Source: Clostridia bacterium
GTDB lineage: Bacteria; Bacillota; Clostridia; Christensenellales; CAG-138
DNA: 47,577 nucleotides
Assembly: GCA_030526425.1 (NCBI GenBank)
Contig: JAUNCT010000018.1
Coordinates: 1-47,577, forward strand
Reading direction: 5' to 3'
Below the pieces are notes generated by a model that was not told where the DNA came from, did no database searches, and worked only from the letters and a program-made list of their open reading frames with translations. Shown piece after piece: positions 8,319 through 16,147 of the stretch; position 1 is the stretch's first letter, and each line of letters starts with the position of its first letter. The position numbers and the translations under genes are program-made.

Positions 8319-9127
8319 ACCCTGTCCAGTTCCTCCGGCGTCATCCCACGCAGGGTCTCTTCCAGTACCTCGCCGATACGGCGGCGGATGACCAGCGTCG
8401 CGCCGAGCTGCTTCGCCGTTTCCGACAGGTTGATGACCACCAGTTCTTTTCCGTTGAAATAATCGCACAGCCCCGCCGCGGGGTACACGTTGAGGCTCGT
8501 GCCGCCGACGATGAGCGTATCCGCCTCGGCGATCGCGTTGACCGACGCCGTGAGCAGGTCGTTGTCGAGCCCCTCCTCATACAGCACCACGTCCGGTTTG
8601 ATCCGCCCGCCGCAAGCGCAGTGGGGCACGCCGTTCGCATCGTCTCCGATCCTTTTGAGCAGCTCGTCCAAGCCGTAGGGCGCGCCGCAGCGCTCGCACC
8701 GGTTGCGCATCACGCTGCCGTGCAGTTCATATACGGTTTTCGAACCCGCGCGAAAATGCAGATCGTCGATGTTTTGGGTGATCACAGCGTGGAGTTTCCC
8801 CACCGGTTCCGCTCCTTCGCCGCGTTTTTCGTAGTTGCTCCCCCACTCCATGCGTGCCAACGCACGGTGCGCCGCATTCGGCTCCGCCGTGGGGCACAGC
8901 AGATATTTCTTGTAATAATCATAAAAAACGGCGGGTCTTCTCAGGTAGAACGTGTGGGACAGCAGCGTCTCCGGGCGGTAGCCGTACGCTTGCGTCGCTT
9001 TGAACACGCCGTCCTCCGAGCGGAAGTCGGGGATGCCGCTTTCGGTCGAAAGCCCCGCGCCGCCGAAAAACACGATATTCCGGGAACTGCGGATGATCTC
9101 CCGCAGCCGTTCCGTATCCGTTGCCAT
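8315..9127 (-). CDS. cobB: Sirtuin (NAD-dependent protein deacylase, CobB-like)
   Basis: Start set at 9127 (MATDTERLREII), with GGAAACC just upstream; an earlier ATG adds a basic stretch without a site. The 270-residue protein has the NAD-binding GGAGLSTESGIPDFR, the catalytic TQNIDDLH and LHG, a zinc module (CERCGAP then HCACGG), and the C-terminal VGGTSLNVYPAAG. All key sirtuin residues are present and the length is normal for bacterial class II/III enzymes. It is the first gene of the operon, yet cytosolic, while the next five products are exported. It removes acyl groups from lysines using NAD. The link to the surface genes is not clear. It is not fused to a STALD or defence domain, so a Thoeris or DSR-type role is not supported. 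Confidence 0.9.
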   Translation of the reverse strand: MATDTERLREIIRSSRNIVFFGGAGLSTESGIPDFRSEDGVFKATQAYGYRPETLLSHTFYLRRPAVFYDYYKKYLLCPTAEPNAAHRALARMEWGSNYEKRGEGAEPVGKLHAVITQNIDDLHFRAGSKTVYELHGSVMRNRCERCGAPYGLDELLKRIGDDANGVPHCACGGRIKPDVVLYEEGLDNDLLTASVNAIAEADTLIVGGTSLNVYPAAGLCDYFNGKELVVINLSETAKQLGATLVIRRRIGEVLEETLRGMTPEELDRV

Positions 9128-9192
9128 GTCGGTTTCCTTTCGTGCCGCACGGGGTCTTCCCACACGGCAGGCCATACGTATAGTCAGTTTAC

Positions 9193-9221
9193 ATTATATC
9201 CGAAACCGACCCCCGGGGCAA
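9193..9221 (-). promoter_or_regulatory. Promoter of the sirtuin / surface-protein operon
   Basis: On the minus strand TTGCCC (9221-9216) and TATAAT (9198-9193) are 17 bp apart and about 65 bp ahead of the sirtuin ATG. The transcript would continue through the five exported-protein genes and possibly into zorA, as no terminator is visible between them. Confidence 0.65.
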
Positions 9222-9275
9222 CGGAACATCATGGTTTTTTCGGCGCCGTTCCCGGAAAAACTTCCTTCGGGGCAT

Positions 9276-9303
9276 GAAAAAACGGACCCGCGCGGAGTCC
9301 GTT
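9276..9303 (-). terminator. Terminator of the fructokinase operon
   Basis: Minus-strand stem AACGGAC / GTCCGTT, extended by CCG/CGG inside, followed by a T run. It lies 15 bp past the fructokinase stop. Confidence 0.75.
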
Positions 9304-9317
9304 GTGCTTTTGTTCCC

Positions 9318-10271
9318 TTACCGCAGCACCGCGGCGACCTCTTCCCCTTTGGGGACGCTCGAAATGCCGCCGGACCGCAGGACCGACAGCCCCGCCGCAG
9401 CCGCGGCATAGGTTGCCACGGCGGTGAGCTCCTCTTCCCCGAGATCCTCGGGCGCCTTGCCCGTCTGCAGGACCTTCGCGAGGGCGGAACCGCCGAAGAT
9501 GTCGCCCGCGCCCGTCGTATCCACGACCTTTCCCGCCTTGTACGCCGGCACACAGCACCGCGCGTTGCGGTTGCAAACGATGCATCCTTCGGCGCCGCAG
9601 GTCACGAACACGAGCCGGTTCCCGAAGGTCCGGAGGATGTGTTCCGCGCCCGCCTCGGGCGAAAGACCGAACAGGAATTCCACCTCGTAGTCGGAGATCT
9701 TCACGATGTCCGCCCGTTCCAACCCCCACAGCATCGCTTCCTTCGCGCGCGCAAGGTCGTCCCACAGCACTTCTCTGAGGTTCGGGTCGAAGGAGATGAG
9801 CTTGCCCCCCTCCTTTGCGCGCGCCACGGCGGTCATCGTCGCGGTGCGGGCGGGTTCATCCGTCAGAGAAAGCGTACCGAAATGGAACGCGCGGCAGGCG
9901 TCGATGGCTTCGGTGTCGAGTTCCTCCGCCTTCAGGCAGGTGTCCGCGCCGGGCTTGCGGGCGAAGGCGAAGCTGCGGTCTCCCTCCGCGTCGAGGGTGA
10001 CGAACGCCAGCGTCGTGAACACCGAAGGATCCACGCGGATCCCCTCCGTGCCGATGCCCGCCTCCCGCAGGGTGCCGGTGAGGAGCTTGCCGAAGGTATC
10101 GTCTCCGACCTTGCCGAGCATCGCCGCGGAAAGCCCCGCGGCGTTCACCGCCGCCAGAAAGTTCGCGGGCGCGCCGCCCGGGTGCGCCGCCATCACGGGG
10201 TAACCGTTCTCCGTCCGTTCGGTCGCAAAATCGATCAGCAGTTCGCCGAGGGCGATGACGTCCGCTTTCAC
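9318..10271 (-). CDS. PfkB-family sugar kinase, fructokinase-like
   Basis: The 317-residue product starts at a GTG that overlaps the upstream stop (GTGA), with GAGGAGGATGAGC in front. It has the PfkB N-terminal signature (GELLIDF, then HPGGAPANFLAAVNAAGL) and the C-terminal signature DTTGAGDIFGGSALAKVL, where the Asp is the catalytic base and GAGD forms the anion hole. Overall it reads like bacterial fructokinases (ScrK/SacK type), which phosphorylate fructose at O6. No sucrose or fructose transporter is adjacent, so the exact sugar is uncertain. It is co-transcribed with the 167-residue protein upstream. Confidence 0.85.
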   Translation of the reverse strand: MKADVIALGELLIDFATERTENGYPVMAAHPGGAPANFLAAVNAAGLSAAMLGKVGDDTFGKLLTGTLREAGIGTEGIRVDPSVFTTLAFVTLDAEGDRSFAFARKPGADTCLKAEELDTEAIDACRAFHFGTLSLTDEPARTATMTAVARAKEGGKLISFDPNLREVLWDDLARAKEAMLWGLERADIVKISDYEVEFLFGLSPEAGAEHILRTFGNRLVFVTCGAEGCIVCNRNARCCVPAYKAGKVVDTTGAGDIFGGSALAKVLQTGKAPEDLGEEELTAVATYAAAAAGLSVLRSGGISSVPKGEEVAAVLR

Positions 10272-10771
10272 AGCTCATCCTCCTCGATGGCGTGTACCGC
10301 GGCGATCTTTTGGCGGCGGCGTTCCAGCGCTTCCGAAAGCCCCTCCGCAAAGGGCGCGAAGGTCTCGGTCATTTCCGCGATCTCGGGCAGGCGCACGGAC
10401 ATGAGCGCGAAATCCGCCTCGAGCTTGGCGGTGACGTCCGCCTCCGAAAGCTTCTTCAGGTTCAAAAAGCCGGTGGAATAGACCTCGTCTCCCGCGGAAA
10501 GCTTGATGAACAGCAGCGCGGCATCGCGGTAAGCGTCGGTGAACAGGCGCTTTCCCTCGGCGTCCTCCTCGGCGCAGCGGTCGAGCGCCAGGTGCGCGGC
10601 GATCTTCGGCAGCTGCTTTTTGATGCGGCGCTTGCCGAACAGCGCGCCGATCTCGTTGCGCAGGAACAGCAGCTCCATCATCCCGCCGATGAACGCATCC
10701 TTCATCTCGCCGCTGTCCTTGTGCTTCACGTTGAAGCGCAGCGCGTCGATCTCTTCTCTCGTGACGGACAT
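10268..10771 (-). CDS. Conserved hypothetical protein coupled to the fructokinase
   Basis: A 167-residue, mainly helical, soluble protein (MSVTREEIDALRFNVKHKDS). It has a repeated leucine/alanine/glutamate pattern and no signal peptide or membrane segment. I do not recognise a catalytic motif. It is the first gene of a two-gene operon; its TGA overlaps the GTG of the kinase, so the pair is translationally coupled. An AAAGGAG site lies upstream of the ATG, and TATAAT at 10822-10817 (minus strand) is the likely -10 element, although no good -35 is visible. Confidence 0.7.
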   Translation of the reverse strand: MSVTREEIDALRFNVKHKDSGEMKDAFIGGMMELLFLRNEIGALFGKRRIKKQLPKIAAHLALDRCAEEDAEGKRLFTDAYRDAALLFIKLSAGDEVYSTGFLNLKKLSEADVTAKLEADFALMSVRLPEIAEMTETFAPFAEGLSEALERRRQKIAAVHAIEEDEL

Positions 10772-10816
10772 ATCTCGGGTCTCCTTTCGGTCCGGGGTTT
10801 CTTTCTTGTGTTTTGC

Positions 10817-10822
10817 ACATTA
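10817..10822 (-). promoter_or_regulatory. -10 element of the hypothetical/fructokinase operon
   Basis: TATAAT on the minus strand, preceded by TGTGA, about 45 bp before the ATG at 10771. The -35 region (near 10845) is not recognisable. Confidence 0.5.
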
Positions 10823-10856
10823 TATCACATGCGCCCGAATCGTGCCGCCCCTCCGG

Positions 10857-10890
10857 CAAAAGAAAAGAGCGCGCCGTTCTTCCGGCGCGC
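10857..10890 (-). terminator. Terminator of the yczE-type operon
   Basis: Minus-strand stem GCGCGCCG / CGGCGCGC with a 6-base loop, followed by CTCTTTTCTTTTG, just after the small membrane protein gene. Confidence 0.75.
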
Positions 10891-10898
10891 CTTCGGGC

Positions 10899-11144
10899 TC
10901 ACTTTTCGGTGGGTTCCTTCTCTTCCGCACCCTTCTCTTCCGGGTGCTCCTGTTCATACCGCTTCGCGCGGACCTTGCCGACGATCCAACCGATCGAGGG
11001 ACCCGCGCAGATGCCGAGGATCAGCGACATATCCGCAAGCGCCTTGAACCCGAGACCGCCTGCGACCATCATCACAACGGCGCCGAGAATGACGCCGCCG
11101 TACAGCCCGAGCACCGTCGGGGGCATGTTCTTGAGCGGACCCAT
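10899..11144 (-). CDS. Small two-helix membrane protein
   Basis: An 81-residue protein with two hydrophobic stretches (about 9-30, LGLYGGVILGAVVMMVAGGLG, and 35-55) and a highly charged tail rich in Glu and Lys (EQEHPEEKGAEEKEPTEK). It begins 1 bp after the stop of the YczE-like gene, so both are surely on one transcript. The function is unknown; the pairing suggests a partner or accessory subunit of the YczE-type protein. Confidence 0.7.
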   Translation of the reverse strand: MGPLKNMPPTVLGLYGGVILGAVVMMVAGGLGFKALADMSLILGICAGPSIGWIVGKVRAKRYEQEHPEEKGAEEKEPTEK

Positions 11145-11145
11145 C

Positions 11146-11775
11146 TTACCGTTCCCCCTTCATGCCGAGCAGCGGACGCGAGACCGTTCTGTCGAAAAAG
11201 GTCACGAACGGCCCGAGACCGAACGCGCAGATCAGCGTGCCGAGACCGATGAGCCCGCCGAGCAGGTAGGTCACCAGCGCGCAGACGCCGTCGGTGATGA
11301 TGCGCGCGCCGAAATACGGCAGCTTCGTGCGCTCGGAAAGGATCATCGCCAGTGCGTCGTACGGGGCGATGCCGAGGTCCGCCGACTGGTACATCGAAAC
11401 GGAAAGGCTCAGCACGAGAACGCCTGGCACGAGATACATCAGCTTCAGCGCGAGCGTATCCGCCACGGGCAGCACGGGCGTGAGGCTCCGCATGATGAAT
11501 TCCGCAACGGGCACCACACAAAACCAGTTCGCGAACGTGCCGATGCCGATGTGCTTGCGGAACAGCCAAATTTCAAACACGAAATAAAACACGTTCATCG
11601 CGAGCCCGCACACCGAATAGTCGATGCCGAGAAACGAGCTCGTCGCAAGGAACAGCGCGTTGCACGGGTCGTTCCCCGTGAGGCTGAATTTGAACAGCGA
11701 AATGCCGAACGCCATGATGATGAGCCCCGCCATCATCACGACGAAACGCCGCGTGGGAAATTTTTTGCCTTCCAT
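11146..11775 (-). CDS. YczE/YitT-type integral membrane protein
   Basis: Start chosen at 11775 (MEGKKFPTRRFVVMMAGL), with GGGAGG eight bases upstream; a longer frame upstream lacks a site. The 209-residue protein has about five hydrophobic helices and the pattern typical of the YczE group: FGISLFKFSLTGNDPCNALF near the first helix, then SADLGIAPYDALAMILSERT. This family is thought to transport or regulate small molecules, but no member has a firm substrate. It lies head to head with the sugar importer gene mglB. Confidence 0.75.
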   Translation of the reverse strand: MEGKKFPTRRFVVMMAGLIIMAFGISLFKFSLTGNDPCNALFLATSSFLGIDYSVCGLAMNVFYFVFEIWLFRKHIGIGTFANWFCVVPVAEFIMRSLTPVLPVADTLALKLMYLVPGVLVLSLSVSMYQSADLGIAPYDALAMILSERTKLPYFGARIITDGVCALVTYLLGGLIGLGTLICAFGLGPFVTFFDRTVSRPLLGMKGER

Positions 11776-11914
11776 TCCGAATACCTCCCGCATTCTTTTC
11801 GGGTAACGCATTGCATGCGTCCGTGTGAGTGTATCACCCGCGCCCGAAAAGCGCAATCAAAAAAAACTATGAACGCGAAAAGTTTTCCTGCAAATCCAAC
11901 CGATGAAAAAGCCG

Positions 11915-11938
11915 AATATGACGGTGTTTTTTCATATT
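11915..11938. promoter_or_regulatory. Possible operator upstream of the sugar importer
   Basis: A perfect inverted repeat, AATATGA (11915-11921) and TCATATT (11932-11938), separated by 10 bp, about 52 bp upstream of the -35 box of the mglB promoter. No regulator gene is adjacent. It could be an activator site, or chance in AT-rich DNA. Confidence 0.3.
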
Positions 11939-11989
11939 GCCCGAAAAATTTCACATATCCTCCATGCCGAAAGGACACATCCGTTCCGA

Positions 11990-12019
11990 TTGACAAGCGG
12001 CGTATCGCAATCATATAAT
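11990..12019 (+). promoter_or_regulatory. Promoter of the sugar ABC importer operon
   Basis: Consensus TTGACA (11990-11995) and TATAAT (12014-12019) with an 18-bp spacer. The start point would be about 55 bp before the substrate-binding protein ATG. The strength fits a highly expressed binding protein. Confidence 0.85.
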
Positions 12020-12081
12020 AAATCTATCATCCCGCGCGGACGAGACCCGCACGGGAAATTCAAAGAAAGAGGCAATCCCAC

Positions 12082-13176
12082 ATGAAAAAGATCCTCGCTC
12101 TCACGCTCGCACTCGCATTCGTCGTTTGCATGAGCGCAACTGCCTTCGCTGACGTTACCGTTTCCTGGTACAACTACAGCGATGCATTCTCCTCCTTCGT
12201 CCGCGAGTATGCTCTCGCGCAGTACAAAGAGCTCGGCATCGAAGCCAACTCCAAGGATTCCAACAACGTCCAGCAGACCCAGAACGATGACCTGCAGACC
12301 GCAGTCACCACGGGTACCGAAGCTCTCGTTGTCCAGATGGTCGACTCCGGCGCGCTCGCGACCGCGAAGAACATCCTGCAGATGGGCGTCGACGCCGGTA
12401 TCCCGGTCGTCTTCTTCTCCCGCGTGATGTCCACCAACAACGATGAGTGCAAGGAATTCGTTGCCTCTTACGACAAGACCATCTACGTTGGTACCGACCC
12501 GGCCGAAGCGGGCGTCTACCAGGGCCAGATGATCGGCGAATACCTCGTCGCGAACTACGATGCTTGCGACCTCAACGGCGACGGCGTCATCAGCTACGTC
12601 ATGCTCAAGGGCGACCAGGCGAACCAGGAAGCCATCTACCGCACCATGTACTCCGTCATCTACGCGAACAAGGCGCTGGAAGAAGCAGGCAAGCCCGCTC
12701 TGAAGTTCTATGACGACAAGGCTCCCATGAACTACACCGCAGACGGTTCCGAAGAGGGCTACTACATTGTCGACCCGACCGCTTCCTGGTCGCAGACCTT
12801 CGGCAATGAGACCATCACCACCATCCTCGCGCAGTACAACGAAGCCAACGGCAACATGCCCGAGCTCATCATCGCGAACAACGACGATATGGCCATCGGC
12901 GCCATCAAGGCTCTGCAGGTCGCAGGCTACAACACCGACGGTTCCATCGTCATCCCGGTCTTCGGCGTTGACGCGACCGACATGGCGAAAGAGCAGATCG
13001 CGAGCGGCGCGATGATCGGTACCGTTGAGCAGTCCTCCAAGAAGCTCGGCGAAACCGTCGCGAAGGTCACCGCGAACATGCTGAACGGCGCAGAACTGAC
13101 CAACGGCCTCGACGAGGGCATCGAGCTCCGCGACGGTTGGCAGATCGTTGTTCCTTACGGCAAGTACACCGGCTGA
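12082..13176 (+). CDS. Sugar ABC transporter substrate-binding protein (MglB-like)
   Basis: The 364-residue protein has a signal peptide (MKKILALTLALAFVVCMSATAFA). A periplasmic-binding fold of the galactose/ribose group follows, with sugar-binding hallmarks NNDDMAIGAIKALQVAG and VFGVDATDMAKEQIASG. DLNGDGVISYV resembles the calcium loop of galactose-binding protein. It resembles MglB, which delivers galactose, glucose or a related pyranose to MglAC. The Cys in the signal region does not form a standard lipobox (FVVC), so the protein appears to be cut by signal peptidase I. That is unusual for a Gram-positive binding protein. The downstream genes suggest that the true ligand may be a less common sugar. 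Confidence 0.88.
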   Translation: MKKILALTLALAFVVCMSATAFADVTVSWYNYSDAFSSFVREYALAQYKELGIEANSKDSNNVQQTQNDDLQTAVTTGTEALVVQMVDSGALATAKNILQMGVDAGIPVVFFSRVMSTNNDECKEFVASYDKTIYVGTDPAEAGVYQGQMIGEYLVANYDACDLNGDGVISYVMLKGDQANQEAIYRTMYSVIYANKALEEAGKPALKFYDDKAPMNYTADGSEEGYYIVDPTASWSQTFGNETITTILAQYNEANGNMPELIIANNDDMAIGAIKALQVAGYNTDGSIVIPVFGVDATDMAKEQIASGAMIGTVEQSSKKLGETVAKVTANMLNGAELTNGLDEGIELRDGWQIVVPYGKYTG

Positions 13177-13202
13177 TCCGGCGTCTGAAATCCGCACTTG
13201 AT

Positions 13203-13239
13203 ACGGATGGGCCCCCACGGGGGCTCATCCGTCCTTTTT
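13203..13239 (+). terminator. Intra-operon terminator/attenuator between binding protein and ATPase genes
   Basis: Stem built from ACGGATG...GCCCCC and GGGGGC...CATCCGT, followed by CCTTTTT, 26 bp after the mglB-type stop. In ABC operons such a leaky terminator commonly gives more binding protein than transporter. Confidence 0.7.
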
Positions 13240-13253
13240 CCGTCCGCGGTTGC

Positions 13254-13295
13254 GAAAGAAAAACACACAGACAACGCGTTGTGTCTTTTTCTTTC
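13254..13295 (+). repeat. Long AT-sided inverted repeat in the mglB-mglA gap
   Basis: GAAAGAAAAA (13254-13263) pairs with TTTTTCTTTC (13286-13295). The stem continues inward after one C/C mismatch with ACACA/TGTGT, giving about 15 pairs around a loop containing CAACGCG. It is a second hairpin immediately after the terminator. It may stabilise the 3' end of the binding-protein message. Confidence 0.6.
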
Positions 13296-13437
13296 GGAAT
13301 CCCACCCCCGTTGACCGATCTCAATTCCGCAATTCGGGCACATTTCCGGTTTTCCGATGCACATCTTTTCGGAAACGTTTTTGTTTTTTCGAAATCCCCA
13401 TCCCCATTTGCCTCATTTGAAAGGAGAACTCCCAACG

Positions 13438-14943
13438 ATGGCTGAAGAAAAAGTCCTCCTCCGGATGGAAGGCATCAGCAAAAGTTTCCCGGGCGTCAAA
13501 GCTCTGGACAACGTGCAGCTGACCCTCCGTTCCGGCACGGTGCACGCTCTCATGGGCGAAAACGGCGCCGGAAAATCCACCCTGATGAAGTGCCTGTTCG
13601 GCATCTACCAGAAGGATTCCGGTCACATCTATCTGGAAGGGAACGAAGTCAACTTCACCAATTCCAGAGCCGCGCTCGACAGCGGCGTCGCCATGGTGCA
13701 CCAGGAGCTGAACCAGGCGTTGAAGCGCAACGTCATGGACAATATCTGGCTGGGCCGCTACCCCAAGATCAAGGGCACGCCGATCATCAACGAAAAGCAG
13801 ATGTACGCGGACACCATGAAGGTCTTCAACGAGCTCGGCATCAAGGTCAACCCGAAAGCGGTCATGAGCACCATGCCCGTCTCGCAGCGCCAGATGGTGG
13901 AGATCGCCAAGGCGGTCTCGTTCAACTCGAAGGTCATCGTGTTCGACGAACCGACCTCCTCCCTGACGGAAGCCGAGGTCGAGCACCTGTTCCGCATCAT
14001 CGAAATGCTCAAGCAGCGCGGCGTCGGCATCATCTACATCTCACATAAGATGGCGGAGATCAAGCGCATCTCCGACGATATCACCATCATGCGCGACGGT
14101 CAGTACGTCACCACCCGCCCGACGGCGGAGCTGAGCATGAACGACATCATCCGCCTCATGGTCGGCCGCGAACTCACGAACGTCTATCCGCCCAAGGACA
14201 ACATCGTCCTCGACGAGAACATCCTCGAGGTCGAAGGGCTCACGGCGGAGTACAGCAAGCTCAGCGACGTCTCCTTCAAGCTCAAAAAGGGCGAGATCCT
14301 CGGCGTTGCGGGTCTCGACGGTTCCGGCAGAACGGAGCTGCTCGAAAACATCTTCGGCGTTGCGACGCGCCGCAGCGGGACCATCCGCCTGCACGGCAAG
14401 GTCGTGCGCAACAAGACCCCGAAGGAATCCATCAAAAACGGCTTCTCCATGGTCACCGAAGAGCGCCGCGCCACGGGTATCCTGTCGATCCTCAACATCC
14501 GCGACAACACGGTCATCTCGAGTCTCAAGCGCTACAAGCGCGGCATCCTGCTTTCCGACAGAAAGCAGTCCGAAGCAACGGATAAGATGATCAAGGCGAT
14601 GCGCACCAAGACCCCCACGCAGAAGACGAAGATCCAGAACCTCTCCGGCGGCAACCAGCAGAAGGTCATCCTCGGACGCTGGCTTCTGACCGAGCCCGAG
14701 GTCCTGCTGCTCGACGAACCCACCCGCGGCATCGACGTCGGCGCCAAGTACGAGATCTACCAGCTGATCCAGGATCTTGCCAAGGAAGGCAAGTCGGTCA
14801 TCATGGTCTCCTCGGAAATGCCCGAGCTGCTCGGCGTCTGCAACCGCATCCTCGTCATGTCCGGCGGCAAGCTCGCCGGCGAAGTCGACGCCGATACCAC
14901 CACGCAGGAAGAGATCCTCACGCTTGCCGCGAAATACGCATAA
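13438..14943 (+). CDS. Sugar ABC transporter ATP-binding protein (MglA-like, two ATPase domains)
   Basis: Start set at 13438 ([20 protein letters not shown]), with AAAGGAG upstream. The 501-residue protein has two ABC ATPase domains. The first has Walker [10 protein letters not shown], signature [14 protein letters not shown] and Walker [11 protein letters not shown]. The second has the altered Walker [10 protein letters not shown], signature [15 protein letters not shown] and Walker [20 protein letters not shown]. This tandem layout with a degenerate second P-loop is that of MglA/RbsA/XylG. It powers uptake with the permease 25 bp downstream. Confidence 0.93.
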   Translation: MAEEKVLLRMEGISKSFPGVKALDNVQLTLRSGTVHALMGENGAGKSTLMKCLFGIYQKDSGHIYLEGNEVNFTNSRAALDSGVAMVHQELNQALKRNVMDNIWLGRYPKIKGTPIINEKQMYADTMKVFNELGIKVNPKAVMSTMPVSQRQMVEIAKAVSFNSKVIVFDEPTSSLTEAEVEHLFRIIEMLKQRGVGIIYISHKMAEIKRISDDITIMRDGQYVTTRPTAELSMNDIIRLMVGRELTNVYPPKDNIVLDENILEVEGLTAEYSKLSDVSFKLKKGEILGVAGLDGSGRTELLENIFGVATRRSGTIRLHGKVVRNKTPKESIKNGFSMVTEERRATGILSILNIRDNTVISSLKRYKRGILLSDRKQSEATDKMIKAMRTKTPTQKTKIQNLSGGNQQKVILGRWLLTEPEVLLLDEPTRGIDVGAKYEIYQLIQDLAKEGKSVIMVSSEMPELLGVCNRILVMSGGKLAGEVDADTTTQEEILTLAAKYA

Positions 14944-14967
14944 TCAGACCCCGGAAGGAGAAAATCA

Positions 14968-15984
14968 ATGGAAAACATAAAGAAACAGCTCACGCCGAAG
15001 GGCATCCTGAACTGGTGCCTCGACCACCTGATGATCATCCTGATCATCGCCCTTGCGATCTTCGTTCAGACCCAGCGCCCCGCCTTCTTCGGCACGGCGA
15101 ACCTCATCTCCCTGCTGCAGTTCACCACGGCGCGTCTGCCGATGGCGCTCGGCGTTGCCGGCTGCATCATCCTCGCCGGTACCGACCTTTCCGGCGGCCG
15201 TATCGCGGGTCTCACCGGTTACCTCGCGGCGATCATGGGTCTCGGCATTTTCGCCAACCAGCCCATCGTCGCGCTGATCCTCTGCATGCTCGCCGGCGGC
15301 TGCATCGGTGCGGTCAACGGCTTCTGCATGGGTAAGTTCAAGCTGCACCCCTTCATCGTCACCCTGGCGACGCAGCTCATCACCTACGGTACCTACCTCA
15401 CCATTTCGAACTCCGTCCAGCTGTCGATGCCCTCCACCTACGCATCCGACTTCGCGACGAAGACCCTCTTCAGCATCCAGACCGGCGTCCGCGCGAACGG
15501 CACGCCGATCCTCACCAAGGTCCCGATGTTCGTTCTGCTGGCGGTCATCGTCACCGCGATCATGTGGGTCGTCTGGAACAAGACCGCGTTCGGCAAGAAC
15601 ATGTTCGCCGTCGGCTCCAACCAGGAAGCCGCCCGCGTTTCCGGCGTCAACGTGCTGATGACCATCATCTGCGTGTTCATCCTCGCAGGCGCGATGTACG
15701 GCTACACCGGCTTCATGGAAGCCTGCCGTATCGGCACCTCCACCCCGACCCTCGGTCTCAACTACGAGAACGATGCGATCTCCGCGGTCGTTATCGGCGG
15801 CGTCTCCTTCGTCGGCGGTACCGGTAAGATCAGCGGCGTCATCCTCGGCGTGTTCATGATGCAGCTCATCATCACCGGCATGACCTTCATGGGCATCAGC
15901 GGCAACGTCGTTTACATCATCAAGGGCGCGGTCATCCTGTTCGCCTGCATCCTCGATATGCGCAAGTACATGACCCGCAAGTGA
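14968..15984 (+). CDS. Sugar ABC transporter permease (MglC-like)
   Basis: A 338-residue membrane protein with about nine to ten helices. It has the family signature GTDLSGGRIAGLTGYLAAIMG after the third helix, and WNKTAFGKNMFAVGSNQEAARVSGVNV, the cytoplasmic coupling loop of MglC/RbsC permeases. NDAISAVVIGGVSFVGGTGKISG near the C-terminus is also diagnostic. A single permease gene is normal because it works as a homodimer. It is followed by a strong terminator, so the catabolic genes from 16148 have their own promoter. Confidence 0.92.
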   Translation: MENIKKQLTPKGILNWCLDHLMIILIIALAIFVQTQRPAFFGTANLISLLQFTTARLPMALGVAGCIILAGTDLSGGRIAGLTGYLAAIMGLGIFANQPIVALILCMLAGGCIGAVNGFCMGKFKLHPFIVTLATQLITYGTYLTISNSVQLSMPSTYASDFATKTLFSIQTGVRANGTPILTKVPMFVLLAVIVTAIMWVVWNKTAFGKNMFAVGSNQEAARVSGVNVLMTIICVFILAGAMYGYTGFMEACRIGTSTPTLGLNYENDAISAVVIGGVSFVGGTGKISGVILGVFMMQLIITGMTFMGISGNVVYIIKGAVILFACILDMRKYMTRK

Positions 15985-16002
15985 TCCCCTTCCGCCCCTC
16001 TG

Positions 16003-16033
16003 CGGAGCCCCGAAACGGGCTCCGCTTTTTTCT
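16003..16033 (+). terminator. Terminator of the sugar importer operon
   Basis: Stem CGGAGCCC / GGGCTCCG with a 6-base loop, followed by CTTTTTTCTT, 18 bp after the permease stop. Confidence 0.88.
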
Positions 16034-16056
16034 TGTTCCCGATAGGGAAAATGCAT

Positions 16057-16085
16057 TTGACAAACCCCGCCGCGGGTAGTATCTT
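16057..16085 (+). promoter_or_regulatory. Promoter of the sugar catabolism genes
   Basis: TTGACA (16057-16062) and TATCTT (16080-16085), 17 bp apart. A second TATAAT at 16108-16113, with TTACTG 17 bp upstream, could serve as another promoter. Either would read into the gene at 16148. Confidence 0.65.
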
Positions 16086-16147
16086 TACTGCGTTGACAAC
16101 TCTTATATATAATCAACCCGCTCCGTTCTGAACGAAAGGAAAACACC

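Larger units (their letters stand above)
11776..12081. promoter_or_regulatory. Divergent intergenic region between yczE-type gene and mglB-type gene
   Basis: This 306-bp AT-rich region holds the promoter of the sugar importer (separate entry), an inverted repeat upstream of it (separate entry), and presumably a weaker leftward promoter. I see no gene in it. Confidence 0.6.

Noticed and set aside
8315..9127. Sirtuin as part of a defence system with zorA
   Set aside because: It is a plain CobB-type enzyme with a zinc module and no defence-associated fusion. Five surface genes separate it from zorA.
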